From Oscillospiraceae bacterium (GTDB lineage: Bacteria > Bacillota > Clostridia > Oscillospirales > Oscillospiraceae): DNA of 41,141 bases. The stretch covers positions 1 through 41,141 of the forward strand of contig JABUSQ010000128.1 in NCBI GenBank assembly GCA_021442665.1, read 5' to 3'. The notes under the pieces were generated by a model. The model was not told the origin of the DNA. It saw only the letters and a list, made by a program, of their open reading frames with translations, and searched no databases. The position numbers and the translations under genes are program-made. This document shows, one piece after another, positions 18,427 to 28,903 of this stretch (position 1 is its first letter; each line of letters starts with the position of its first letter).

Positions 18427-20103
18427 TCAATCCTCTCCCTCTGCAGGTCCTGAGGATATCTTCAGAGAAATCTTTGTGCGTGCCGTAACTTCATCCCCCG
18501 CATTAATGCTCTGCCATATTACGGTGCCTGCATCAAGGTCACTGGGTTCATTACTGATATCACCGACGCTGAGCTTGTTGCCCTCTATTTTTGCCACAGC
18601 GGCGTCCTTTGAGAGACCCTTGAGCTGGGGTACGGTCACAAGCTCCTTATCCGGTCCTGTGCTCACGACTATTTTCACCGTTGAGCCTCCGGGGACGCTT
18701 TCTCCTGCTGCAGGCTCGGTACTAACGACGTAATCCTTCGTTATGGTGTCCGAAGCGGATTCTACAGTGACGTATTCAAATCCCGCCTTCTTTATTGCGC
18801 TGATGGCGCTTGCCCTGTCGCTGTTTACCACATTGGGTACGGTCACATCGGTACCGTCCACATCGGGCAGCGCCTCGCCGGAGCTGACCACAAGCTCCAC
18901 GGGAATGCCTCCGTCTTTTGTGGCTCTCTCCTTTTCCGCCTCGGGGTCCTGACTGATTATAATGCCGTAGTCGGTATCGGTGTCTATCTTAAAGGTGACG
19001 GTAAAAGCGTAATACTCCTTGTAATCCGGGTCGTTTATGACATCCTCGTAATACCTTCCCACAAAATCGGGAACATACACCTTATCGGGAGAGCCGAAAA
19101 GCTCCTTGAGGAAATAGCGGTTAATAAACGCAAAGGCGATGAGGATAACGGCGAGGACTCCGATGATGCCTATGGATACTGCCGATCTCTTTCTTCTGTG
19201 CTTTTTGTGTGTTTCTCCGTCCCTTATCTCCTCTTCATCTTCGGAACCTGCCTTGACCTGTGCGGCAATCTCTGCGCTGCGGAAGCTTTCCAGATCTTCC
19301 AGCATATCCTTTGCACTCTGATATCGCTCAAGGATGTCGGTGGACATTGCCTTCATGGTGATTCGCTCAAGCTCCTCGGGTATGCCGGGTACAAGCTCTC
19401 CGGGAGGGACAGCGTCCACATTCATATGCTTGACAGCGACCTCCATGTCGGAGCTTCCCGTATAGGGCAGGGTACCTGTGAGCATCTCATACATCACGAT
19501 GCCCAGAGAATACACATCACTTCTACAGTCAGCCGCTCCTCCTCTTGCCTGCTCGGGTGCGATATAATGCACGGAGCCTACAGCGTGGTTCTTAGGCATA
19601 TCAACATCATTCTGCAGCGCCGCAATACCGAAGTCTGCTACCTTAACCAGTCCGTCCTTCAGCAGCATGATATTCTGAGGCTTTATATCCCTGTGGATGA
19701 TACCTCTGCTGTGAGCATGGGCCAGAGCCTTTGCTATCTGGGTGCTGAAGTCCAGCACCTCGGTATATGGTAAAGCTCCGTTCAGCTTCAGGTACTGCTT
19801 CAAGTCGATTCCGTCCACAAGCTCCATAACAATATACTCAAGCTCATCACTGTGACCCACGTCGTAAACGGACACGATATTGGGATGGGACAGCATGGCT
19901 ACAGCGTGGGACTCCGCCTGAAAGCGCTTGCGAAGCTCCGTGTTTGTCACCAGATCTTCTCTGAGTATCTTTATCGCATCATATCTTTTAAGCTTGTGGC
20001 AAAGAGCCTTATATACATTTGACATCCCGCCGGTACCGATGACCTCAAGTATCTCATATCGGTTATCCAGCATCTTGCCTATATATTTATCATAATTATC
20101 CAT
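18427..20103 (-). CDS. prkC: PASTA-domain Ser/Thr protein kinase (PrkC/PknB-like)
   Basis: Kinase motifs GTGGMSNVYKA, HRDIKPQNIM, DFGIA, APEQARG; TM helix VSIGIIGVLAVILIAFAF; about three extracellular PASTA repeats. Start refined from 20169 to ATG 20103. Confidence 0.95.
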   Translation of the reverse strand: MDNYDKYIGKMLDNRYEILEVIGTGGMSNVYKALCHKLKRYDAIKILREDLVTNTELRKRFQAESHAVAMLSHPNIVSVYDVGHSDELEYIVMELVDGIDLKQYLKLNGALPYTEVLDFSTQIAKALAHAHSRGIIHRDIKPQNIMLLKDGLVKVADFGIAALQNDVDMPKNHAVGSVHYIAPEQARGGAADCRSDVYSLGIVMYEMLTGTLPYTGSSDMEVAVKHMNVDAVPPGELVPGIPEELERITMKAMSTDILERYQSAKDMLEDLESFRSAEIAAQVKAGSEDEEEIRDGETHKKHRRKRSAVSIGIIGVLAVILIAFAFINRYFLKELFGSPDKVYVPDFVGRYYEDVINDPDYKEYYAFTVTFKIDTDTDYGIIISQDPEAEKERATKDGGIPVELVVSSGEALPDVDGTDVTVPNVVNSDRASAISAIKKAGFEYVTVESASDTITKDYVVSTEPAAGESVPGGSTVKIVVSTGPDKELVTVPQLKGLSKDAAVAKIEGNKLSVGDISNEPSDLDAGTVIWQSINAGDEVTARTKISLKISSGPAEGED

Positions 20104-20119
20104 ATGCGCACCTATTCCC

Positions 20120-20857
20120 TTATACTCTGACTGCAACGACCGACACATTATCCCTTGCTCCTCGGTCAAGGGCGATTTTCATCAGTTCCTTGCAGATAAG
20201 GTCGGGGCTTTTCAGATTCTTATATACTTCAAGCATTTCATTATCCGTGACCGTGTTACTCAGTCCGTCGGAGCAGAGCAGAACGCAGTCTCCCCGATTA
20301 AGCTGGACGTCAAAATAGTCCGCTTCAACGGAGCTGTCCACGCCCAGAGCTCTGGTTATCACATTCTTTTTTGGGTGATGGGCTGCCTGCTCACGGGTAA
20401 TGGCACCCATGGACACCAATTCCTCCACATAGGAGTGATCCCGTGATATCTGCCGTATTCCGCCTGCCGTCAGAAGATAGGCTCTGCTGTCGCCTACATT
20501 GACAATGTGGGCGCGGTTTTTGTACACCACTCCACCTACGAGCGTGGTACCCATACCCTGATACTCTGCGTCAAAGCTCGAATATTCATACACGACACCA
20601 TTTGAGTCGGCACAGCTTTCACGCAGAAGCTTTTCGTGGTTGCCGATGAAAACATTAGGTGAGATAAGCGCTTCATATACCTTTGATACAAAGGCTTTGC
20701 TTGAAAGGCGGCTGGCAAGGTCACCTGCCTTGGCTCCGCCCATACCATCGCATATGACGATAACTGTGCATTTGCTCTTCTCACAGTTCTCAATGATATA
20801 GCAGTCCTGATTCTCTTTTCTGACCTTTCCCTTGTCGGTAATACCAAAGCTCTTCAT
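20120..20857 (-). CDS. prpC: PP2C-type Ser/Thr phosphatase
   Basis: 245 aa; GKVRKENQDCYII, VICDGMGGAKAGDLAS, NVGDSRAYLL, LLCSDGLSNTV, ARDNVSVVAV. Confidence 0.95.
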   Translation of the reverse strand: MKSFGITDKGKVRKENQDCYIIENCEKSKCTVIVICDGMGGAKAGDLASRLSSKAFVSKVYEALISPNVFIGNHEKLLRESCADSNGVVYEYSSFDAEYQGMGTTLVGGVVYKNRAHIVNVGDSRAYLLTAGGIRQISRDHSYVEELVSMGAITREQAAHHPKKNVITRALGVDSSVEADYFDVQLNRGDCVLLCSDGLSNTVTDNEMLEVYKNLKSPDLICKELMKIALDRGARDNVSVVAVRV

Positions 20858-20870
20858 GGCAACAGTTCCT

Positions 20871-21896
20871 TTATTTCTTCTGCATTTTTCTGCGAAGCTG
20901 TCCGCAGGAGGCGTCCACGTCCCCTCCGAGCTTTCTTCTTACGGTTACATTAACGCCCGCTTCCTCGAGAATTTTTATAAAAGCCTTCATATGCCCCGCC
21001 GTGGAGGGCTTATATTTCCTCTCCTCAACATGGTTAAGCGGTATGAGATTCACATGGGCATTGACCGATTTTGCACGCTTTGCAAGGAGCCTTGCGTGAT
21101 ACTCCGTATCATTAACGCCGTCTATCATGGCGTACTCAAAGGATATTCTTCTGCCCGTCCTGTCATAATACCTTCTGCATGCCGCCATAAGCTCCTCAAC
21201 TCCTCTGTTTCGGTTGGCGGGCATAATTTCGGAGCGGGTCTCATCATCGGGAGCATGAAGGGATACAGAGAGAGTGAGCTGCAGATCTCTTTCCGCAAGC
21301 TCGTCAAATCGCTCGGTCAGTCCGCAGGTAGACAGGGATATGTGGCGCATTCCTACATTCATGCCATCAGGATGATTCACAAGCGTTAAAAACTTCATGA
21401 CATTGTCGAAGTTGTCAAGAGGCTCACCTATACCCATAAGTACAATATTTGAGATGTGTTTTCCCGAGTCCAGCTCGGAAAACAGCACCTCGTCCAATAT
21501 CTCAGAGGGCTCAAGGTGACGCACGAGACCTCCAATAGTGGACGCGCAGAAGGCACAGCCCTGGCGGCAGCCCACCTGAGACGACACGCACACCGTGTTG
21601 CCGTGTCTGTAGCTCATGACCACAGTCTCCACGGCGTTTCCGTCATGCAGTTCCCAAAGGTATTTTATCGTCCCGTCAAGCTTCGATACCTGCTTGCTGA
21701 GCACTCTGGGCTTATAAATACTGTATTCCGCTTCAAGCTTTTCCCTTAGAGCCTTAGGAATGTCGCTCATCTCCTCAAAGGAGCCGACGCCTCTTACCAG
21801 CCATTTAAAAACCTGCTTTGCCCTGTATCCGGGCACTCCCATGGCTTCAAATTCTGAGGCGATTTCCTCGGGAAGCATGCTTTTTATGTCTTTCAT
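20871..21896 (-). CDS. rlmN: Dual-specificity RNA methyltransferase RlmN (radical SAM)
   Basis: 341 aa; CVSSQVGCRQGCAFCAS, MGIGEPLDNFDNV, RRKLGGDVDASCGQLR. Confidence 0.96.
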   Translation of the reverse strand: MKDIKSMLPEEIASEFEAMGVPGYRAKQVFKWLVRGVGSFEEMSDIPKALREKLEAEYSIYKPRVLSKQVSKLDGTIKYLWELHDGNAVETVVMSYRHGNTVCVSSQVGCRQGCAFCASTIGGLVRHLEPSEILDEVLFSELDSGKHISNIVLMGIGEPLDNFDNVMKFLTLVNHPDGMNVGMRHISLSTCGLTERFDELAERDLQLTLSVSLHAPDDETRSEIMPANRNRGVEELMAACRRYYDRTGRRISFEYAMIDGVNDTEYHARLLAKRAKSVNAHVNLIPLNHVEERKYKPSTAGHMKAFIKILEEAGVNVTVRRKLGGDVDASCGQLRRKMQKK

Positions 21897-21900
21897 AATT

Positions 21901-23202
21901 TCAAATCATTCTTCTTATTCTGCATACGAAGAACCCGTCCGTTCCGTCTACATTAGGCCAGAAGGTATACATGCCGTTCGCCGCCGTTTTTCCGTTGGGA
22001 AGGGTGAATTTCTCCGTAACATATCCCGTATTTTCCGACAGGAAGGCTTTCACAACGTCCTCGTTCTCACTCCTGAGTACCGTGCAGGTGGAGTATATCA
22101 TGGCTCCACCGACCTTGAGGCTTCCCGCAAGATTATTCAGGATATCGAGCTGAATATTCGGCAGGCTCTCAAGCTCTTCCGGCTTTTTATAGCGTATTTC
22201 GGGCTTTTTCCGTATCACGCCCAGGCCGGAGCAGGGTACATCTGCTATTATCGCGTCGAACAGCTCCGATCTTTCCTTCCGTGCGTCCGCAGCCTCGGTG
22301 CTTATAACCGTGATACCGAGTCGCTCGGCACCGTTTCTGATAAGCGACAGCTTCTTTTCATGCATGTCGCAGGAGAGTATGCTTCCGCTGTTGCTCATAT
22401 CAATTGCCGCAGCAAAGCTTTTTCCTCCGGGAGCTGCGCAGGCATCCAGCACCTTCATGCCGGGCTCAAGCTCCAGCACGGAAACTGCAGATCTTGCTGC
22501 AGAGTCCTGCACATAGAAATACCCTTCTTTGTAGCCGATGAGCTCAGACACGTTTCCTTTGACCGTAAAACAGTTTTGAAGCCAGCCGTGTCTTTTAAAC
22601 TCGACGCCGCTGTCATTCAGCAGCTTTTCGAATTCCCCGGCGCTTATTCTATTCGTGTTTACCTGCAGGTCTGTTTCGGGAGCTGTATTATTTGCGGCGA
22701 AAAACGCCTCTGCAAACTCATAGCCCTGCTCTTTTACAATAAGCTCCGTAAGCCACCGGGGATGGCTGTACTTCACAGAGAGATATTCTGCTGTACCCTT
22801 GCCCGGAATATCGGGAAGCTTATCAATATTAGCCGAAATCCTGCGCAAAACCGCATTGACAAAGCCCGATGCTCTTGAATATCCGAGGCTTTTTGCCTGT
22901 TCCACCGCCTCGTTCACTGCTGCATTGTGAGGTATTCTGTCCATAAAAAGCATCTGGAAGACGGCGCAGCGCAGAATGTCTCTCACCTTCGGTTCTATCT
23001 TCGCATTGCTGAAACAGTCAATGTAAAAATCGCAGAGCGCAGAGTTCTGCATAACTCCGAGGCTTATACCGGAGGCAAGCGCGGCAGAGCGTTTGTCCAG
23101 CTTGTATTTAGTTATGACCGCATCCAGCGTCACCGATGACCATGCGCCGTTTCTTCTGCAGCGCTCCAGAATCTCAAGTGCCGCAGTTCTTGCATTATCC
23201 AT
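21901..23202 (-). CDS. rsmB: 16S rRNA (cytosine-C5)-methyltransferase RsmB
   Basis: 433 aa; NusB-like N-terminal domain, LDACAAPGGKSFAAA, ADVPCSGLGVIRKKPEIRY, YSTCTVLRSENE. Confidence 0.94.
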   Translation of the reverse strand: MDNARTAALEILERCRRNGAWSSVTLDAVITKYKLDKRSAALASGISLGVMQNSALCDFYIDCFSNAKIEPKVRDILRCAVFQMLFMDRIPHNAAVNEAVEQAKSLGYSRASGFVNAVLRRISANIDKLPDIPGKGTAEYLSVKYSHPRWLTELIVKEQGYEFAEAFFAANNTAPETDLQVNTNRISAGEFEKLLNDSGVEFKRHGWLQNCFTVKGNVSELIGYKEGYFYVQDSAARSAVSVLELEPGMKVLDACAAPGGKSFAAAIDMSNSGSILSCDMHEKKLSLIRNGAERLGITVISTEAADARKERSELFDAIIADVPCSGLGVIRKKPEIRYKKPEELESLPNIQLDILNNLAGSLKVGGAMIYSTCTVLRSENEDVVKAFLSENTGYVTEKFTLPNGKTAANGMYTFWPNVDGTDGFFVCRIRRMI

Positions 23203-23203
23203 A

Positions 23204-24124
23204 TCAATCAGCCTTGATGGGGTGACCCAGCAAATAATCAGCAGCCTTCATGCGCTTTTTGCCGGGAGCCTGAATTTCAGTTATGAGAAGTGTTTTTCCT
23301 CCGCCGCAGGCAACCTCTATACCCTTTTTGCCCGTACTGACTATCCTGCCGCAATCCTTGTCGGTGCGGTTTTCGGTGTATTCTGCGGCAAAAATCCGGA
23401 AGGTATCGCCGCAAAGCTGCATGGTTGCCACAGGCCAGGGCTGAAGACCGTATATCCATTTTACAATCTCTTCGGGAGTTTTGCTCCAGTCAATGGGGCT
23501 TATACTCTTATCGAGCATGGTGACGTAGCTTGCTTCCTCATGCTTCTGCGGAGTTCTCGGAGCGATACCGGATTCAATGTCCCGGAGAGTCCTGTTTAAA
23601 AGCTCTGCGCCCATAACCATGAGTCTGTCAAAGAGCTCACCGGAGGTCTCAAACTCACCGATTTCGGTCTCGTCCGTATAGATAATATCGCCGGTATCCA
23701 TCTCCGAGGCAAGATACATGGTGGATACTCCCGTGACCTTGTCCCCGTTAAGCACTGCCCACTGTATGGGAGCCGAGCCTCTGTACTTCGGCAGCAGAGA
23801 TGCATGGACATTGATTGCACCATGCTCAGGAACGGCAAGTATATCGTCCGGGAGTATCTTTCCGTAGGCGACAACTACAAGTATATCGGGCTTCAGCTCC
23901 TTGATTATTTCAAGTGATGTACCGTCACGCATTTTTTCAGGCTGAAAAACGGGTATGCCGTATTCCAGTGCAAGCTCCTTTACAGGGCTGAAGGCAAGCT
24001 GCATTCCCCTGTTTTTGGGCTTGTCGGGCTGCGTGAACACACCGGCTATCTCGAATTTTTCGTCTATAAGCTTTTTCAGGGATGCGGCAGCAAAGTCCGG
24101 GGTTCCCATGAAGACTATTCGCAT
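23204..24124 (-). CDS. fmt: Methionyl-tRNA formyltransferase
   Basis: 306 aa; MRIVFMGTPDFAA, INVHASLLPKYRGSAPIQWAVLNGD. Confidence 0.96.
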   Translation of the reverse strand: MRIVFMGTPDFAAASLKKLIDEKFEIAGVFTQPDKPKNRGMQLAFSPVKELALEYGIPVFQPEKMRDGTSLEIIKELKPDILVVVAYGKILPDDILAVPEHGAINVHASLLPKYRGSAPIQWAVLNGDKVTGVSTMYLASEMDTGDIIYTDETEIGEFETSGELFDRLMVMGAELLNRTLRDIESGIAPRTPQKHEEASYVTMLDKSISPIDWSKTPEEIVKWIYGLQPWPVATMQLCGDTFRIFAAEYTENRTDKDCGRIVSTGKKGIEVACGGGKTLLITEIQAPGKKRMKAADYLLGHPIKAD

Positions 24125-24128
24125 TCTC

Positions 24129-24632
24129 TTACTCTCCGTCTCCGCTCATGCCCAGTTCCTCGGGTGTGAGCATACGTTCGCACTTTTCGGTGAAAAGATG
24201 TCCGTCAAGATGGTCGAATTCATGGCACATGCACCTTGCGGTAAGACCCGTTCCCTCGTATTCAAACCACTCCCCGTTTCTGTCCTGGGCTCTGGCTCTG
24301 ACATAATCCGGGCGTGTTACTATCCCGTACTCGCCGGGGACGCTGAGGCAACCCTCGGCACCTTTCTGCTCGCCGGAGACCTCCAATATCTCGGGATTAA
24401 TGAATTCGATTACGAACTCGTCCTCATCCTCACCAACGTTGGTTTCCAATACGAGGGCAAGCCGTCTCATAATACCCACCTGCGGAGCGGCAAGCCCTAC
24501 GCCGTCGGCGTTATCCAGAGTTTCCGCCATGTCGTCAAGAAGGGTGTGAAGCTTTGAGTCAAACTTTGTAACCGGTCTGCACACCTTATTGAGTATGCTG
24601 TCACCCGCTTTAACTATGTTTCTAAGTGCCAT
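24129..24632 (-). CDS. def: Peptide deformylase
   Basis: 167 aa; GVGLAAPQVG, EGCLSVPG, CHEFDHLDGHLF. Confidence 0.95.
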   Translation of the reverse strand: MALRNIVKAGDSILNKVCRPVTKFDSKLHTLLDDMAETLDNADGVGLAAPQVGIMRRLALVLETNVGEDEDEFVIEFINPEILEVSGEQKGAEGCLSVPGEYGIVTRPDYVRARAQDRNGEWFEYEGTGLTARCMCHEFDHLDGHLFTEKCERMLTPEELGMSGDGE

Positions 24633-24647
24633 ATCTGTACTCCTGTA

Positions 24648-26891
24648 TCAGTCAGCAGGGTTATTGTCCGCAAAAATGCTGACGCCCTTGTATTTTCCGC
24701 TTGAATTGCATTTTATCAGCACTGCGGACACTATTCTTCTCAGCTCCGCATCGGCTTTGCAATTAATGATTATCCTGTATCTGTATCTGTTATTGACCTT
24801 CACCACTACGAGCGGTGCCGGTCCGAGGACTCTGGCATCTCCCCGGCCTTTCAGCGAAGCCGATAGGATATTCCGCACATCCACGCAGCAGCGAATCACC
24901 TTATCCTCCTCAAGGCCCGTAGCCGTGACGGAGATTATGTCCGAAAACGGAGGAGTTTCCTGCAGCCTTCTGAGCTCTAGCTCTGACCTGTAAAAGCTGT
25001 CGTAATCCTGTGCCGCAGCCTGTAAAATTGTCTCGTTTCCGGGTGTAAAGGTCTGGATCACAGCTCTCCCGGGCTTTGATCCCCTGCCGCTTCGTCCAAC
25101 CACCTGCGTAATCAGTGAAAATGTTTTCTCTCCGGCTCTGTAATCTCCGCAGTACAGACTCTGATCTGCGGAAAGGACTCCGATGAGGGTGACATTTTCA
25201 AAGTTCAGGCCCTTGGTGACCATCTGCGTTCCCACCATTATGGGTATCTTCTCTCTGACAAAACGCTCCAGCAGAATATTGTGGGAGCCGGCTTTTTTTA
25301 CGGAGTCCGCATCCATACGAATAACCTGCGTATCCGGGAAAAGTACGGAAAGCTCCTCCTCTATAAGCTGGGTACCCGCGCCCACGGAGGTAAGCTCTCC
25401 TCCGCAGTCCGGACACTCCTCATGGAGCTTTCGGGTATAGCCGCAGTAGTGACATATAAGCTTTCGGTTTACGCTGTGATAGGTCAGAGCTACGCTGCAG
25501 TGCGGGCACTTATAAATATAACCGCATTCTCTGCAACTTATAAGCTTGTGTGTTCCCCGACGGTTTATGAAAAGAATGCTCTGCTCGCCTCTGCTGAGAT
25601 TCTCCGACAGTTCATTCTGAAGCTTTGCGCTGATATTCCCGCCGTTGCCCCGGCGAAGCTCTCGCTTCATGTCAACTATACTAACCGCAGGCAGCGTCAT
25701 ATCGTTATATCTGCTTTGAAGCTCAAAGTAGCTGTACTTTCCGGATTCTGCGGCATATCTGCTCTCAATATCCGGAGTTGCCGAGCCCATAAGCAGCAGC
25801 GCGCCTGACTTTGAACAGCGATATTTCGCAATTTCCCGGGCATGGTATCTGGGGCTGTTTTCGGATTTATAGCTCTCCTCCTGCTCCTCGTCGATGATGA
25901 TAAGTCCGAGGTCTTCATTTGGAGCAAATACCGCGCTCCTTGTACCAATGACAAGTCTTGCGTCGCCGTTTTTAATGCGTTTCCATTCATCGTAGCGTTC
26001 TCCGACGCCGAGCCTGCTGTGCAAAACAGCGATATCATTGCCGAAATAGGCGGAGAAGGTGGCCAGCATCTGCGGCGTCAGCGCAATCTCAGGTACCAGC
26101 AGGATAGCCGTTTTCCCGCTTTCGAGCGCGTCCTTGATGAGATGAATGTAGACCGAAGTCTTTCCGCTGCCCGTGACGCCGAACAAAAGAGCCGCTTCGG
26201 GGGTATCTCTCCGCATAAGCTCCTTCAGACCCTCATATGCCCTGCTCTGCTCTGTGTTGAGTACGGGAGGGGCATCAAGCTCATCGTCCCATATCTCCGG
26301 TCGGCGAAATATCTCCTCCTGCTCCGCTCTGACAAGCTCGGCGTTTATAAGCGCTTTCAGGGACTGTCTTGAGGCTCCGGTAAACCGGAGCACATCGGCA
26401 GCAGGCACCCTCCCTGTGGTGCAGAGAAGCTCCAGAAGCTCCGACTGCATGGGGGCTTTACGTTTTTTCTGTTCTGCTGTCTCTAAGGCATCCTCAACGG
26501 GAACCGCAAGCTCAATCATCTCCAGCGTTTTATCGCCTATCCTGCGGCTGCCATCGGATTTAAACCACAGTCCTGCGGGAAGAACGGTTTTCACCGCGTC
26601 ATACACCGTGCAGAAAAATCTGTCGTGCATCCAGACCGCAAGCCTTATCTGTTCGGCGGTCAGCACCGGATACGGGTCAAGCACCGTTTCAACGGCCTTT
26701 AGCTTTTCATAATCACTATGGTCCGATACACTTAGAATTACGCCCTCGCTTCTGCGGTTGCCTCTTGAAAACGGTACCGTAACCCGTACGCCCGCCACGG
26801 CAAGAGCTTCAAGCCTTTCGGGAATCAGGTAGTCGTAGGGCCTGTCCAGCCAGTATGTTGCGGCTGCCACCGCAATTTTTGCGACCTTCAC
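24648..26891 (-). CDS. priA: Primosomal protein N' (PriA helicase)
   Basis: LLFGVTGSGKTSVY, IIDEEQEESYKS, zinc-binding Cys clusters CRECGYIYKCPHCS/CHYCGYTRKLHEECPDCG. Start refined to GTG 26891 (VKVAKIAVAAATYWLDRPYDY) with upstream AGGGGGG. Confidence 0.94.
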   Translation of the reverse strand: MKVAKIAVAAATYWLDRPYDYLIPERLEALAVAGVRVTVPFSRGNRRSEGVILSVSDHSDYEKLKAVETVLDPYPVLTAEQIRLAVWMHDRFFCTVYDAVKTVLPAGLWFKSDGSRRIGDKTLEMIELAVPVEDALETAEQKKRKAPMQSELLELLCTTGRVPAADVLRFTGASRQSLKALINAELVRAEQEEIFRRPEIWDDELDAPPVLNTEQSRAYEGLKELMRRDTPEAALLFGVTGSGKTSVYIHLIKDALESGKTAILLVPEIALTPQMLATFSAYFGNDIAVLHSRLGVGERYDEWKRIKNGDARLVIGTRSAVFAPNEDLGLIIIDEEQEESYKSENSPRYHAREIAKYRCSKSGALLLMGSATPDIESRYAAESGKYSYFELQSRYNDMTLPAVSIVDMKRELRRGNGGNISAKLQNELSENLSRGEQSILFINRRGTHKLISCRECGYIYKCPHCSVALTYHSVNRKLICHYCGYTRKLHEECPDCGGELTSVGAGTQLIEEELSVLFPDTQVIRMDADSVKKAGSHNILLERFVREKIPIMVGTQMVTKGLNFENVTLIGVLSADQSLYCGDYRAGEKTFSLITQVVGRSGRGSKPGRAVIQTFTPGNETILQAAAQDYDSFYRSELELRRLQETPPFSDIISVTATGLEEDKVIRCCVDVRNILSASLKGRGDARVLGPAPLVVVKVNNRYRYRIIINCKADAELRRIVSAVLIKCNSSGKYKGVSIFADNNPAD

Positions 26892-26916
26892 AAGCCGTTC
26901 CCCCCTCACCCCAAAG

Positions 26917-26940
26917 CAGCGGAGCTGTTTTGCTCCGCTG
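26917..26940 (-). other. Intra-operonic hairpin between rpoZ and priA
   Basis: CAGCGGAGC-N6-GCTCCGCTG, 9 perfect bp; no convincing T-run (CTTTGGGG). Confidence 0.55.
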
Positions 26941-26949
26941 GCAAATGTA

Positions 26950-27141
26950 TTACCTATCGATGGTAAGCTTACCTGTGTAAACCTCTTCAATTGCGGAGGA
27001 TACAGGCTTCTTGTCCAGAACCTCACCCTTTTCCTCTGCATCAGAGGATATGGCGCGAGCTCTTCTTGCGACCAGATTTACAAGCTGATAGCGGCTGCCG
27101 GTCTTGTCAACCAGCTCGGCTACGGGGGGATAAAGCATCAT
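26950..27141 (-). CDS. rpoZ: DNA-directed RNA polymerase subunit omega
   Basis: 63 aa; GSRYQLVNLVARRARAISSDAE...KPVSSAIEEVYTGKL. Confidence 0.88.
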   Translation of the reverse strand: MMLYPPVAELVDKTGSRYQLVNLVARRARAISSDAEEKGEVLDKKPVSSAIEEVYTGKLTIDR

Positions 27142-27143
27142 GA

Positions 27144-27749
27144 TTATTTTACCTCACTCAAATAGTTTTTTCTGTTTTCGAATTTGCAGCCCTCTGCGGT
27201 GATTATTGCGGAAAACTCCTTTGCCGCCTCGTCTGCATCGTCGTTTACGATAATGTAGTTATAGAAATCGGCAAGCTCGTACTCCTCTCTTGCACGCAAC
27301 AGTCTTGCCTGTATCTTACGTTCGGAGTCGGTGCCTCTGCCTCTTAGTCTGCGTTCAAGCTCCTCAAGGCTCGGGGGGATGAAGAATATAAGCACTGCCT
27401 CGGGCATTTTCTCATGCACCTGCAGAGCGCCCTGAACCTCAATATCGAGTATCACATTTATGCCCTCATTAAGCTTCTGCTCAACGTAGGCTCTGGGAGT
27501 GCCGTAGGAATTTGCCACATACTCGGCATGCTCCAGAAGCTCGTCCTTTTCCACCATTTCTCTGAATCTGTCAAGGTCAACAAAGAAATACTCTCTGCCG
27601 TCAACCTCTGTGGGGCGGGGCTTTCTCGTGGTCACGGATACGGAGAAGCAGCAGTCGCTGCGTCCCTCAAGGGCCTTGAAGACGACGGTGCTTTTTCCTG
27701 CTCCGGAGGGTCCGGATATTACAATCAGTTTTCCTCTCTGTTTAGCCAT
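27144..27749 (-). CDS. gmk: Guanylate kinase
   Basis: 201 aa; [37 protein letters not shown]. Confidence 0.96.
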   Translation of the reverse strand: MAKQRGKLIVISGPSGAGKSTVVFKALEGRSDCCFSVSVTTRKPRPTEVDGREYFFVDLDRFREMVEKDELLEHAEYVANSYGTPRAYVEQKLNEGINVILDIEVQGALQVHEKMPEAVLIFFIPPSLEELERRLRGRGTDSERKIQARLLRAREEYELADFYNYIIVNDDADEAAKEFSAIITAEGCKFENRKNYLSEVK

Positions 27750-28002
27750 TGCTGTTCCCTTCCTCTGGTTTATTTGTCATTCGTGCTGCGAGAGCCTCCG
27801 GCGTAAGAGCCGAAAGCACCACATTGCCGCTGTCAACGAAAATGACCGCCTTGGTGCTTCTGCCGAAGGATGCGTCTATCAGCAGTCCCTTATCTCTTAC
27901 GTCCTGTATCATTCTCTTGATAGGAGCGGATTCCGGGCTGACAACAGCCACTATGCGTTCGGCGGCAAGCATATTGCCGAAGCCGATATTGATTAGCTTC
28001 AC
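27742..28002 (-). CDS. remA: RemA-like extracellular matrix regulator family (DUF370)
   Basis: 86 aa; [55 protein letters not shown]; overlaps gmk by 8 bp. Confidence 0.92.
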   Translation of the reverse strand: MKLINIGFGNMLAAERIVAVVSPESAPIKRMIQDVRDKGLLIDASFGRSTKAVIFVDSGNVVLSALTPEALAARMTNKPEEGNSNG

Positions 28003-28013
28003 TGCCTGTCACC

Positions 28014-28892
28014 TCACTCGATGTTCTGAATCTGCTCACGAATCTTCTCTATCTCGGACTTTAGCTCCACCACCACATAGGAGATATCCTTGTTCTGACA
28101 CTTGGAGCCTATGGTGTTGGCCTCGCGGTTAAATTCCTGAATGAGAAAATCTATCTTGCGTCCTATTGGAGATCCGGTCTCCAGCATTCCCCTGAGCTGC
28201 TCCATATGGCTGCGCAGGCGGACAGTCTCCTCGTCTGTGGCCACCTTATCTGCAAAGATGGCAGCCTCGGCGATAATGCGGTTCTCATCAATGCCTGCCT
28301 TACCGAGAACCTCAGTCATTTTCTGAGTCAGACGCTCACGGTATGCCGCTACGGTCTGCGGCGAAGTTTCCTCAACCTTTGTCACGAGGGCTTCAATGGA
28401 GGCAAGCTTGCTGAGCACGTCCTCACAAAGCCTGCTTCCCTCTCTGATGCGCATTGCGTCAAAATCGCAGAGTGCCTGCTCGGCTATGCTCTTTATACCC
28501 TCGGCAACTGCTTCTGCATCCAGTTCCTTCTTCTCAACGGACAGCACATCCGAAAATCGACTTACCGCCATTGCTGTCATATCGTTGGGGAGCTCATAAT
28601 TCTCGGAAATGCTCTTTATAGCCTCCATATAGCCCCGCAGCAGGGGTTCGTTTACCCGTACCACCATATCCTCTGCCATGGAGGTATCAACCGTTACATA
28701 TACATCCACCTTGCCCCGACTGATGTGGGACTGCACAGCGGATTTAAGCGTCTCCTCGGCGAATATGAAGCTTCTAGGCAGTCGGACGGAGGTATCCAGA
28801 AATTTATTGTTAACACTTTTTAACTCAACGGCTACCTCGATGCCCTCTACAGTACCCTTGGCACTGCCGTAGCCTGTCATGCTTTTTATCAT
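28014..28892 (-). CDS. yicC: YicC family protein (endoribonuclease-type)
   Basis: MIKSMTGYGSAKGTVEGIEVAVELKSVNNKFLD...GRKIDFLIQEFNREANTIGSKCQN; start refined to 28892. Confidence 0.94.
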   Translation of the reverse strand: MIKSMTGYGSAKGTVEGIEVAVELKSVNNKFLDTSVRLPRSFIFAEETLKSAVQSHISRGKVDVYVTVDTSMAEDMVVRVNEPLLRGYMEAIKSISENYELPNDMTAMAVSRFSDVLSVEKKELDAEAVAEGIKSIAEQALCDFDAMRIREGSRLCEDVLSKLASIEALVTKVEETSPQTVAAYRERLTQKMTEVLGKAGIDENRIIAEAAIFADKVATDEETVRLRSHMEQLRGMLETGSPIGRKIDFLIQEFNREANTIGSKCQNKDISYVVVELKSEIEKIREQIQNIE

Positions 28893-28903
28893 TGTTCCTC
28901 CCA

